Below, piece after piece: positions 24,660 through 36,329 of a DNA stretch of 64,000 nucleotides (positions within the stretch are counted from its first letter, which is position 1; the number at the start of each line of letters is the position of its first letter). The DNA lies in assembly GCA_030248225.1 (NCBI GenBank), contig JASANE010001425.1:1-64000 (forward strand). The letters are read 5' to 3'. The notes under the pieces are model-generated. The model made no database searches. It saw only the letters and a program-made list of their open reading frames with translations, and had not been told where the DNA came from. Position numbers and translations under genes: made by a program. Source of the stretch: Trileptium ribeirensis (taxonomy: Eukaryota; Nematoda; Enoplea; Enoplida; Thoracostomopsidae).

Positions 24660-26420
24660 ATCCACCAGTGAGATCTACATATATCTGAGGTCCCTATGCT
24701 TGCACGGCCTAGTATAGAAACTCATAGAAATGGTCCAAATACACTGAAACAAATTTTCTTCAGCTAGCGTAATATATAAAGTCGGTTGATATATGAGTCG
24801 TTTGATGTTGACCCCCCCCCGCTCTTAGTCTGAGCCTGCATTGTCTCAACGAATTCATGAGCTATACGCATAAATTCTACCACAGAACTAAACATAAAAT
24901 AAACGATGAGATGCAGTTGCGTTATTAACGAAAATGCATTCTATGCTGAGCAAAGATTAGAAAATTAGCTACAATTATCTAATCTGAAGACTATAAATTG
25001 GAGGTGGTACAACGTGGTGAAATAGGTTGTTTGACTCAAGTTTTCATCAGAGATTAGTCCAGGCTTGCTGCGGCATCGCTGTTCATGCCTTTTTATTCTC
25101 TTCCGATATTTTCACTGTTCGTGGACGACAATTTTTTTGATACGCTAAGCTATGACCAAAAGAACCTATTTTTTCCTTTACTATATATTTCCTAATAAAT
25201 ATCCCCACGCAGTGCCGCAGGATAAAAACGGGGTTTTGCTGCCAAAAATGAATTATTCATGGAACGAGTGATGGACGGGCACATTTCTAGGGATTCCGCC
25301 TGGTCAGTTATTTTGATTAACAAAACTATATATGACAGGAAATTTGAAAACCTGCCTCAATCCCGAGGAGAATTTTGATATAAAACCAGTCGAAAGACGC
25401 AGTAAACAGCCGACATAGAGCGAATATTAGAACAACATAATGCTTAAGTTCTTTAATTATTCATGAATTCATATACATTTATTTTTATCAAAGAAACAAG
25501 GGAATGATTTTGGCAGCTACGAATGCTAAGTCACTGTAAAAGTCAGTCTTTTGTATTTGTCCTCGACTCCACGTCTCCGCCAGCAAGTTGCTATTGCATG
25601 GTAGCTAAGTAAATGAATTATACCATTGCACCAATTTCGATTATTTTTACATTTAGATGCCATAATATAAATCGGGACTGAACAATGGTCATTCCGAATT
25701 TAGATAAGATACAAACAATTAATGTTAATTCGCATGAGTTAGCATCGTTCCCACAGAGAACACTGAATTAACACAATTCTTAATAGCCGAAGTTTTCTCT
25801 CTGACCATTATTAACTCAAACTTCAAATTAGAAAAACAACGGATTTCTGAAACTGAAGCAACCGCTGATGGTTGCCGCTAATATGACCTGATTTGTGTAA
25901 AAATTTTACCTTATCACATAGACAATACTCTTACTAATTTCTTATTTTTAGTACAAATGTAATTATATATAAATGAAATATTGTGTTGACGTTTTCTAGT
26001 TTAAATATAAAACAGTATAATTATTCAGCTTAACATCGATTATTAAGATATGTGTTCGTAAAAGCCGTAGCTCTGTCATTGAGTGATTTCGTGCCGGTGT
26101 TTTAGGTTTTGCGGAGTTTGCTTTTACTCTTGCATTTCAAATTCATATAATGAACAAACCATACCATATAATATATGTTTTCTCGACAAAGGCATAATGT
26201 AGATTTAGCATATATTATTAACAGACTGAGCAGCACTCCCTAAACAGCGTTAGGTTAATCAACGCGGCTCAGTGTTAAATGATCCGGACATATTTAACAC
26301 TGTGAGAAAAGTTCGTTCAACACAGGCACAAGATGTATATTAAATTATACTGGGCCAGGACAGGGTTAATAAGGTTGCTGATGCTAAAATGTGAAATATA
26401 TCTCTAGGATTTTAGTAGGG
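24660..26420. other. intergenic, no supported feature
   Basis: AT-rich sequence with a nine-C tract at about 24810. No gene or element was recognised. Confidence 0.5.
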
Positions 26421-26429
26421 TTATTCCAG

Positions 26430-26543
26430 CATGTGACAGCCAAGAAGTTTGCCGTTGAAAAAACCGTACTCGATGCGGCGACAGCAGCTATCGGACGCGA
26501 TAAAGTGCATTATCAGCTACGACGGTGGTCAGCTAATCGATAA
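26430..26543 (+). CDS. possible terminal exon, unknown protein
   Basis: A TTATTCCAG acceptor-like site at 26429 is followed by 37 open codons (HVTAKKFAVEKTVLDAATAA, then …DKVHYQLRRW…) and TAA. The alanine/lysine-rich, helix-like composition and GC-richer codons stand out from the surroundings. A longer ORF in another frame (26449-26700) begins at TTG and is less protein-like. No upstream exon was found. Confidence 0.2.
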   Translation, partial: HVTAKKFAVEKTVLDAATAAIGRDKVHYQLRRWSANR

Positions 26544-27263
26544 ACATAACAGGCAGTCTGACAAATCCGGAAACAATGTCAGATCCGGAAGGCTCAGACA
26601 GAAAAACGGGCCAATACACCAATTTAAGTATATATTTATACTCCCACAACATATAAAGGTATATAAGCATATACAGGGTATATTTGTGTATTCTGTCTAA
26701 ACCTAAGCCAACGGATATAAATATATATAACTAGCTGAAACCTAAAATTACGTACATATGTTGTTTTCCGCGTTCTACATTGCATTATTCATTCACGCTA
26801 AGCAAAGCAGTGAAATCCGGAAACGATGACCTTGACTAGTCATTCTTAAATACCTGCAGTTAACCAATGATTGACCACTAAATGAAACCATATTGCAAGC
26901 ATCATTATGAAACACATGGACCATAAGTAATAATTTGCTGAAAACATATTCGCTGACACATTGCTTGAGCTTACATGAATCTTTAAATACAGTTAGTAAT
27001 TTTAGAATTGCCTCAAAATAGTTATTTGAATAGATTCCCTGGACAGGGTTCATGGGTAGAGCGCAGAAACCAAGTTGTGCGGCACGCCATTTGTTGTGCC
27101 CTTTCAGAAAATATGCGTATATGGTGCGTTTTATTAAAGAATGTGATTTTGTCTATAGTATTTTCCTGTGTTTGCATAGTATTCCCTAAATATATTTTCT
27201 CAGGTTGTTTATTACGTATTTTTATCTCTGCGTGATGCACCCCAATGTTTAACACACTAAACG

Positions 27264-27490
27264 TTAACCTATGCAACGACAACACCACAATTCTCCCTGA
27301 ATACCTAAAGCCTGAATTTGGTCACTAAAACCAGGCCGTTGCATGTGAATCCTCAAGATTTTAGGTTTAATTTGTTTTTCAAGTTTAACACCGATAGACA
27401 AAAGTTGACCTATGTATTGACAACATCACAATTCTTCCTGTCCATCTAAAGCCTGAATTTGGTCCCCGAAACCAGATCGTTGCCTTTGAA
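27264..27490. repeat. two-unit repeat, period about 141 bp
   Basis: gacaacaYcacaattctYcctg…taaagcctgaatttggtc is present twice (aaagcctg at 27307 and 27448), with moderate divergence. Confidence 0.75.
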
Positions 27491-27771
27491 TTTTAAAAGT
27501 CTCAGAAGCGATAAGGGAACTGCAAACTGTGCGCCTCACATGTCCAAAATTGCTATATATGGTCAGGCATAACCATAAAAGAATGTTAAAACGCGTGTTC
27601 TTAATGTTCATGGATAGTAGTTCAGGTCACAGCTCACAAATTAAGATAGCGGCGATAAAATGGCCATTATTTAAATAGTCACCGTTTATATTCACCAAAC
27701 TCTAAGCGCCTTAAAACAACTTTTTCTGTAATCTTAACTAAAATCTCTCTCATATTCACTGAAACTATCAG

Positions 27772-28441
27772 TTAAAGTTCACACGTTCAAATTTTCTGAT
27801 CAGAATTTGAACTAAAACTTTGATCAAATCTTGAGAACAAATTTTAAGTAAGACTCAAATTGGGATAAAAATTTTAAAGTATTTTTCCATTTTTGGTGAC
27901 CTTGAACATGCGAATACTGTTCAAACTCTTGTAGGATGTCAAATTACTTAAGGCGTGCTCACACGCTCGAACTTTTTGCTCAAATTTTGATCAAAATTTG
28001 AGCTCAAATTTTGATCAAAATTTGAAACCATCTTTTTTGTATTTTTGCAAGTTTGACCGTGTGAACACCATCCAAATTTTCATGAATATTCCTGTACCCA
28101 ATCATGGACGAGATGTATTACCGGAAAAAGTTTGAGCTACATTTATGATGTCAAATTTTAAAATATCGCAATTTTTATTTAAAAAGCACCGTCAAATTTT
28201 GATCAAAATTTGAGCAAAAATTTGAACGTGTGAACGCAGCTTTAATCAGACAAAAGAACAATAATCGTGAAAAATCATAAGCTCACAATTTGAGATCAAA
28301 TTTTGAATCCCGATAATCTGCTTTTTCACTACAAAATTATAGCTAGATTTTGATGAAATATTAATCAAAATTTGATTAAAACTTGAACTCAAATTTAAAA
28401 TACAATTTTGTGCAAAAAAGTTTGAACGTGTGAATGCGCCT
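27772..28441. mobile_element. outer foldback element split by a nested insertion
   Basis: The left part (27772-27950, starting gttaaagttcacacgttcaa) and the right part (28244-28441, ending gaacgtgtgaatgcgcctt) are the two arms of one AAATTTTGATC-family foldback element. A younger member of the same family interrupts it. The 132-aa - strand ORF that crosses this junction is therefore not a gene. Confidence 0.55.
27951..28243. mobile_element. foldback MITE nested inside a related copy
   Basis: The ends are aggcgtgctcacacgctc and gtgtgaacgcagct, with TTA directly on both sides, matching a 3-bp TTA target duplication. The arms are filled with AAATTTTGATCAAAATTTGAGC palindromes, and the centre catgaatattcctgtacccaatc matches the 3148 copy. 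It is closer to that copy than to the element it interrupts. Confidence 0.7.
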
Positions 28442-28599
28442 TCAGATGGGCAGAAATATACAAAGAAGACGACAGATTTGTTTTTCTCGAGAAGCAAACA
28501 ACTAAGTTTATTACACATATTCAAACGATTTCGTCGAATAGTACAAAGGTAAAATCTTGCTTTATATGTATGTCGTAAAGCTTTAGATACGGGGAAGTA

Positions 28600-29250
28600 G
28601 AGGGTTACACCCCCTAAGGGTTGAATGTAAAATCTTCCTGCCATGCGGCCAAGGCGCGCCGAATATTTCTTTCAGCAAAAATTAGCTAAACTGTGCGGAA
28701 AATTGGGGTAACATTGGCAAAATGTCGGAGAAAGGGAGGCTTAATCCCGCGTATCCCTAAGGACCTCACCCGACGACCACCTCCCCCACCGAAAGTGTAT
28801 CCCACAATGCCGACGACTCTTTTCCATGTGTGGTCTATGTTCATACATATTTATATGGGAGAGGGATTATCTCCAACTGAAGTTCAAACGTTTGTACCAC
28901 CCTTGAGGAAATGCGAATCCCATTCTGGGAGCTTACCTTATCTTCTCCTAGAGTTTGTCCCCACCGCGCCGAAGGTACGCGGTAAATTTTTCCAAAATTT
29001 AGCAAAAACGAAGAAAAATGGGTAAAAATTAAAAAATTAAGGAAATAGGCACAGATCGAGAAAAAAACGTGCGAAAACCGAGAAAGATTTTCAGAAATCG
29101 GGGAAGATTTGGCAAAAACCAAAAAAAATTAATTCCAAAAGAATTTTTAAACATTACTCCCTAACGACCTGCGCCTGGTCCCATCGTCCTCCTGATCCAC
29201 CTGGCCTACTCCCCAACCATCCCCCTCCCCACAACACTGGCAATAACCCC
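28600..29250. repeat. repeat with GC-rich head and aaaattgggg-type reiteration
   Basis: A stretch of ggaaaattggggtaacattggcaaaatg is followed by a CCT/CCC-rich block and an A-rich reiteration (aaaaacgaagaaaaatgggtaaaaattaaaaaattaag). It is similar in style to 15480-15860 and 46230-46600. The ORFs on both strands are low-complexity (poly-Pro, Phe/Ser-rich). Confidence 0.4.
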
Positions 29251-29803
29251 GGGACCTCGAAGCTTCTTGAACATGTACAATCTATAGTGTTAATCAATTT
29301 TGGCTACGCACTATATACTTACGGATGAATTCAGTATACACATATATCTAATTGTGCAGATAGCTCAGGTACATAAGATGATTAGTTGTGGTACATAAAT
29401 TCCGAAGCCTACTCACGCACTTGATGAATAATTTCATGTGAAAATTGTATCAATACGTTTCTTGGCTTCGGCTGTTTTCGTGCGCCGAATCTGTCACGGA
29501 TCGGTAGTCAAACTAAAGTCCAACTACATTTAGACAACTAATCATTCAATCTTAAAATGGCTGCTCGTCGAACCTAGATTAATAACCGGAACATTATATA
29601 ATTGCTGTAGCCACTCTCGTGTGCCAAAAGCATTGCGTTGTAAAATGCTTCCTTTTCGTGCCGACAACAGTTGCTGCTATAAAGGCTTTTAATCGACGAC
29701 CAGCGAATTGGTTAAAGGCGGTTAAATTTTGACTAAAAACTGGCGAAGCTGTAATAATATAGGTATTTGGCGGTATGATTTTGCGTTAACTCTGTAGAAA
29801 CGC

Positions 29804-30081
29804 ATCAGTCAGGAACGCTATGACGTTCATGCGATGTTTTGTGGATTTTGTTTATTTGGTGACGTACACGATAATATAAATTTCGTCCAACCAAGGAAAT
29901 GGTGAATTGTTCTTATGGTGAATGGTATCTCAGTGGATCACGGATCAGTCAGGATTGCTGTGACGTTCATGCGATGTTTTGTGAATTTTGTTTATTTGGT
30001 GACGTACACGATAATATAAATTTCATCCAACCAACGATATGGTGCAATTGTTCTTATGGTGAATGGTATCTCAGTGGATCG
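29804..30081. repeat. two-unit tandem repeat, period 140 bp
   Basis: atcagtcagga at 29804 and 29944 starts nearly identical units containing gacgttcatgcgatgttttgtg and gtgacgtacacgataatataaat. The differences are a few substitutions and a small indel. Confidence 0.9.
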
Positions 30082-30089
30082 TCCGAATT

Positions 30090-30870
30090 TCACCACTATA
30101 AGTAGCTCTTTTGTATATGCAAGTATTTTATTAAAGCTAAACAATATGTACACAAATTTTAAAATATGTGGACAAAATTAAAATTTTGATTGAAACTATA
30201 CAGATATTTAACCAAATCTAGAAATAGCAAACATTTAACTAATTAACTAATTTTGTGGTATATTAGACTAAAATGTAACCATTTTAAGTGTATACTTGAA
30301 TGAACTAAATAAAAATTGTATCCACCTTGAGCGCTACCATCATATGTTGACTTGAACCGATGCCACATGTCATGTATGGATTGTGACTTAAAAATGCTAT
30401 GCTATAAAAATCATAATCTTTGATACAAAAAATCCCAACACTTTCCAGGCCTCTGGACATATTATATAATTGCAAAAGCTATTTAACACTAATATCGTTA
30501 GTAAAAAAAGTAAGCAGCCGGGTGCTCAGTCTGTTTTCGTTGTACCCAGCTGTAACATCATTTATTCATCTGTTCTCTGTGATTTTATTGATTGTAACAG
30601 TTAAATTGCTGACGACAAACCTTGCGGGACGTTTGGATTTCCTAAGTTTTAATGGATTATAGGACACAATCATGCCTTGACTTCCGACGTCAGAGAGCAT
30701 GTAGCGCTTGAGTATTGCGCAAATAAGTCGCTCAGGATATTATATTTTTTGCTTCCAAAGTTTGGAAATGATATAGGTATTTACATATTTTAGTTATATG
30801 TTATCAAATGAATAGTCAGTAATTTCATGCTCGCGTTGTGCATTTGGTGTAACGTGGAACAAATTTTGGG
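30090..30870. other. intergenic, no supported feature
   Basis: AT-rich sequence with one short hydrophobic ORF (30420-30662) that has no domain or splice support. Confidence 0.5.
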
Positions 30871-30876
30871 CGCCTC

Positions 30877-31195
30877 GATGTCATCGAGCAGGATGTTTTG
30901 GTTAACCTACTAGATATCCCTCGGAACACCAATTTGCATACTGAGCGGTTAGTGTTCACTGTGTTGTTTCTGATATAATTCTCGGATGAAAAATGCACTT
31001 TAGATTGTGTCATGTGGCTAAATAGGATAGGACGACGGCATCGAGCGGGATGTTTGGGTTAACCTGCTAGCTATCCCTCGAAACACTACCTTGGATATTC
31101 AGCAGTTAGTGTTTACTGTGTTGTTTCTGGTATAATTCTGGGATCAAAAATGCACTTTAGGTTGTGTCATGTGGCTAAATAATATAGGACGAAAC
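30877..31195. repeat. two-unit tandem repeat, period 157 bp
   Basis: catcgagc-ggatgtttgggttaacct recurs at 30882 and 31039, with the following gtgtcatgtggctaaata block shared. Confidence 0.85.
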
Positions 31196-31199
31196 ACAT

Positions 31200-31939
31200 G
31201 GTTACTTTGGGATGGCTAAAAGATCGTTAAGCAGTGCAAAAATGAGATATCGGATGAATTTGCTAGACAGTGGTCCAATGCCAAGACTTTGGGACAAGAA
31301 CCTTAAGTTCGTATATGTATATCCGCGCTATGAACGTGGATGGACGAAAAAAATTTTACAGAACACAAAACAACATTAACTAATGGCACCATCTGTAGAC
31401 AGAAAACTGTATTCTTTGATAAACCCGACAGACTTAGATCATAAATTCTTTGGAAATTCAATAAAGATCGTATGAGAATTACCACACAACAATATATGGG
31501 ACGTCATGAGACAGTGGTTCAATGGCAAGACTTTGAGACAAGAACCTTAAGTTCGTATATGTATATCCGTGCTATGAACGTGGGTGAACGAAAGAATTTT
31601 TACAGAACACAAAACATCATTGGCTAATGGCACCATCTGTAGACAGAAGACTGTATTCTTTGATAAACTCGACAGACTTAGATCATAAATTCTTTGGAAA
31701 TGGAATAAAGATCGTATGAGAATTACCACGCAATATGAAACGTCATGAGACGTTTAAAACCCACCATATATGGATCAGGATTAGTGGACAATAATCTATG
31801 CACATATTACGGACATGAACCAGAAACAGCTAAGCATTTCATAATGGACTTAATGATTTCGAAAGACTGGCGAGAGCAATGCTTTGGAACAGAGACATTT
31901 GATGAGTGGGACGTACGTGCTTATAACATGTTAAACTAG
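31200..31939 (+). pseudogene. non-LTR retrotransposon ORF2 C-terminal remnant with internal 244-bp duplication
   Basis: The + strand frame at 31745-31939 encodes a segment typical of the C-terminus of Jockey/R1-type LINE polyproteins: a cysteine/histidine patch (NNLCTYYGHEPETAKHFIMD) and a Trp-containing tail. The second expected cysteine of the C-x2-C-like patch is replaced by Tyr. Upstream, a frame of 31220-31310 gives NEISDEFARQWSNAKTLGQEP, the kind of sequence that precedes it. In between, a 244-bp unit (gacagtggt at 31266 and 31510) is duplicated and carries stops. It is a dead, internally duplicated LINE fragment. Confidence 0.5.
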
Positions 31940-31944
31940 CAGTA

Positions 31945-32990
31945 GTTAAGACTTAAACAGAATTATTTTGTAACTTGAGGTGCTAAAAAAAGCCAAAGTG
32001 GCCCATCCAAACTTCTATAATCCAGCTTATCACTTATCATTCTGTGGTTGGATCGGACCGTTAATGATTTTTGCAAATATAACAAAGATTAGAACGCGTC
32101 CAAACTGCGCTGATATATAAGCCGATTTTGTGATATCTGCTGAGACCACCGATTTGACTCACTTTACGTGAGTGAAATCGTTAAGAAATCATGATCTTTT
32201 GTTTAGCGTATCGCTACGGATGTTTGACTAATTACTATCGCAATGCTGGTTCATCTCTCAAACTCAGATCAATAAATAAATAATTATACATATATAGATC
32301 ATGGTACTATAGAAAAAACAAAATCAAGTCACATACCTCAGACATAAAGCTGTCACTATAAATCAATGTTGCAAACCCAATAACACTGTATCTGACCAAA
32401 TAGGTGACCAAAGGGTAGAGGGGGCTAGATTGTTGCGGCCTGGACGCGGTAGTATGGGACGGTGATGGGTCTCAGCATGTTTAAGTGTGGCTTAGAATGT
32501 AACCCCATACTCCTTTGTGGACACCTATGCTGCCTTATACTGAGCGATATTTCAATTAAATAGACTTTACTATTTAACTGCCTCCATCTTATTTCATTAA
32601 ACGGTACCATAAAAGATCTTATTGCAGTAGCAACCTTTTAATGCCACAACATAAACCGGCAAATGGTGCCATACATGCCTAAATGTTTGATTTAGTCAAG
32701 CATAAAACACAGTATTTAGTGTCGATAATAAATTCAACGAACCATTCGGGTGATTACAGCGAGTTTTAAATTTATTGATCTCAGATTTAAAGGTAGTGGT
32801 TTTAGTTATTTTCCTAGTGACATGTTTAAACCTGTTTAGCAGTCGGTAGTTCGGTGATCATTAATTTTAAAACACGTTAATAGCGTTTCGGTGTTCGACA
32901 TAAAAGCTTCATGCTGAGATAACAGAGAATGCTTGTGGACTATTTGTTTTTGGGATTATGCCAATATACAAGTTTAGCCCTTTAATGCCT
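31945..32990. other. intergenic, no supported feature
   Basis: No coding domain, tRNA-like box or repeat unit was recognised. Confidence 0.45.
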
Positions 32991-32999
32991 GAATTGCTT

Positions 33000-33220
33000 T
33001 GTGCATCATGCAATGCTTAACGAACACTATATGGCGTCAGAAATCGAACTCCCACTAATTTGTTGCAAACAGAGCAGGCAAACCACTGAGCTATATAGGG
33101 GCGCTGCTGTTAAAGCACCTCAAGGCCACATAATAACAATACACGTGCAAACAGCGGCTACTCGACAAACGCGGTTAACACAACTGTTCCCAATGTACGC
33201 TTATATCATATGATGGCAGT
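33000..33220 (-). mobile_element. tRNA-headed SINE-like repeat, copy 3
   Basis: On the - strand, from about 33110 to 33043, the sequence reads TATATAGCTCAGTGGTTTGCC (A-box region) and GGAGTTCGATTTC (B box), with tRNA-like spacing. The head is tRNA-derived, and the family's body (acacgtgcaaacagcggctactcgacaaacgcggtt) follows on the other side. It has the clearest polymerase III boxes of the three copies. Confidence 0.6.
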
Positions 33221-33229
33221 GGGCTTTAA

Positions 33230-34385
33230 ACAGTTAACTAACTGCATTTTTACTGTACTAACGTCCACACCGACTGAATGAATGGATCAGAAAATTGCAA
33301 TTGCATCTTTTAACTGACGAATAACGTAGAAGTAAAGTAGTTATTTCTACACACGGAACAAAAGTGGAGAATTTTAAATTGTTTAGGCTTTGTTACAGCC
33401 AATTTTTTGTTGCAATTACTTAATATTTGAACATTTCTTGTACATAATAGCATGTAATACATTGATTTTAACATGACAACTGGTGCCAAATTGCTCCAGC
33501 ATACATGTTAATAAAGTATTGCCTTAAATGAGTATGTCGTGTGGCGAAGTTTGCAAGTGCAATGTCATTAGTTTCGGGACTGAGCAACAGCTCCTACTTA
33601 GCTTAGTAGTGGTTTGCGTACACAACTTTTAGTGATACAGTCTGTCAATGGCGCATTCATGAGTTTGCTAAACATCGCACCATCCATAAATTATTTCCGG
33701 TATTACAGGGTAAAACGTTGGATTCGCGATAATATTTTATCAAGAAAAATGCAGGAAATTATTACACAGTATATATTTATAGAAGTTCATTCAACGCTAG
33801 CAGGTATAACAATAGTGGCCACAGTAGTCATCGCTTTATCGCGCTCTTAATAGAAATGCTAACCTGTTGTTTGGTAACAGTTGTTTATGCCCTACAATCG
33901 ACCCATGTACAGACTATTCATACCACCCCAAAGCGCCCCCATCAGAAACTTGGCTGTTATATGGGGTAAGGAATGTCAGGCCTTTTCGGTTAGCCGCTCC
34001 TTCTTCCGCCATCAGCCGAAAAACCATCAATTTTGAAGATACAATTTTTTCTATAAATGTGGGATTTCAAATATTTTTGACCCGAAACATTTGAACTCCA
34101 ATGATAAGCAGCGACGAACGCTGAGTTGGCAACAAGGTCGCTCGATTTCCTCAAGGTTTAATAAGTGATGAGCGCTTAAGAAAAGACGTATGGGTGATAA
34201 TTTTGTAAAATTTCATGACTTGCACTGTGTACGAATCGAACAAATTTTGGAACCGATCGACGCAGCTCGTCTTTGCGGATCGAATCGGAACTTTTCCGAA
34301 AATTATCAGCATTAAAAATTAAAAATCTTCGCGGGGATAATTAGCTTGAGAAACAAATTAGAAATTTATTTTATAAATAAGCTCT
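33230..34385. other. intergenic, no supported feature
   Basis: Short ORFs (33614-33850, 33867-34094) have no domain or splice support. Confidence 0.45.
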
Positions 34386-34390
34386 TAATA

Positions 34391-34556
34391 AGTATTCCCT
34401 GCACCGGCTTATCAATCTGAATCGAATGGTGCCAATATCATTGCTGTAAATTCAAGAATTACTATTTTAGTTGCGAAGTATTCCCTGCACCGGCTTATCA
34501 ATCTGAATCGAATGGTGCCAATATCATTGCTGTAAATTCAAGAATTACTATTTTAG
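34391..34556. repeat. perfect 80-bp direct duplication (period 86)
   Basis: agtattccctgcaccggctt… to …gaattactattttag occurs at 34391-34470 and again at 34477-34556 without visible differences, separated by six bases. Confidence 0.92.
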
Positions 34557-34559
34557 GAC

Positions 34560-36310
34560 TGGGGCGCTAGCTTTAAAGACCTGGAATTCCATTAAGACAA
34601 GTACTTTTTCGGTTAATCGATTTAAAGCTCCCTTATCGGGTATTTCATACGGACACAATAATATATGTTAATTTATTACGGAGGTATTGAATTGACTGGC
34701 ATATGTTTTATTGATTTGGTTGGTTGTGTTAGTTCACACAACGCTGATAAACATAAGCACCGTACGTTTCAATGAATTTTTTGAAAAATTTTATGAACGA
34801 GACTCAGCTAAATCTATACATGAAAACTTAAAAAAAAGAAATTTGTTGCATATTGAAATCAACTTGGAAGTTAGCTATAAATTGTCTAATTTGAAACTGA
34901 AGAGAGAATAAATTTGTTCCGGAAAAATTAAATTAAAAGTTTCTTAATAGCAGTTAGAAAATTACTGGGTGAATGCAATTTATTACCACCCCTCCCAAGA
35001 TTTCTAAATTATTGGGTAATTACTGTGTTATACAAGAAGTACTTAGAAAATTACTGGATGCAACAAATTTAAATGACTTTTCAAATTTTCGGGTTCTGTT
35101 TGACACAAATTTCAAAGAATTTTTGATTCTTCCCTTTCTGGTCTATTATAATGCCGCGTTGTTTAGCATCTGTGGATCTGCTAAAGTCTCAAAAATAATA
35201 TTCACATATCAATTATTCCTACTGAATCTGTTCTGAATTATGGTCATACAATAGTAATGGTTTGGTCGTCAATATGTATATCATCAATAAGGTATATCAA
35301 AATACGTTAACAATTGATATATATTAAGGCACTAAGGCCCCTAAAGGTAACTTAAGATGTGGATGATGATCTCTCGTTTCGGACTTGCGCAGCCAGAGTT
35401 GCCGAAATACAAGCCGTGAAGCATTTTCAATTTCATTACACGATCACGATATATCTGTAACGAACATTTGATTGAATAAAATGTGTAACTGAACACCGCC
35501 GTTTATTATCAATACCTAGCGGCATGGCGTGAATAATAATGAATCGACGTCACACACGAAATTGCGTGACTTGAATTGAAGCAGACAACAATATTGATCA
35601 TAGTATTGTTTTAGGAACCTGTTAGAGAATTACATAACGAATGATTTGTCAAAATTTCGAATGCTAGTGGATCATCAAACCATATACGATCGATATATTT
35701 GCTTTAGTGAAAATGTTTTGAGTTTATATGACATATATACTTTTGTGAGTTTGTTAGGATTGATGGATTTCGGTCTGTTTTCAAGACAGTTGTAATAGAA
35801 ATTGGAACACAATAACGGCCACAATAACCATCAATCGAGAGATTGAATGGGGCGGAGCGAGGAAGTTAATACGGAAAGAATTAAAACCCACGGCTTACTC
35901 ATCAGATCTCGCTGGGGCTAACGTTAATCCAATTGAACACTGGCAAAGACGCTGGTGGCATATATACTCCGAATGTAGATGTGAAACTACTGCCTGAAAT
36001 ATTGCAACAGCAACGACAGTGAAGTTGCAACCGAAGCAATGACAAACATTTTACATGACAAAGCTAATATAGCTGAGAATCTGAAACCAAGGTAGATTTG
36101 GTATCCAGTATCAAGTTGACAATCTTTCAAGTACTTTCAAACTTCATTGAAGATAAGTATTGTTAGCAAAAAAATAAAAGGAGCACTTGGTATAACCATA
36201 TGCACCAGGTGCACCTGATATGGTGGACAGTCAGACACGGCTTTACACAGACATTTTATCCAGTTTCGGTCGTATTAAATGTGCTAGTTTTCAGTCAAAT
36301 ATTTTTAAAA
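34560..36310. other. intergenic, two weak ORFs
   Basis: ORFs at 34711-34911 (no in-frame ATG; hydrophobic start) and 34973-35236 (ATG start; segment CVIQEVLRKLLDATNLNDFS) are the most protein-like here. They are not recognised, and the DNA around them has reiterated agaaaattactggRtg blocks, so they are not called as genes. Confidence 0.35.
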
Positions 36311-36329
36311 GATGTTAATGAATATATTT

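Noticed and set aside
28246..28644. 132-aa minus-strand ORF
   Set aside because: It crosses the right arm of a foldback element and has no domain.
28693..29025. 110-aa plus-strand ORF with a poly-proline segment
   Set aside because: It is carried by a low-complexity repeat family; there is no start context and no domain.
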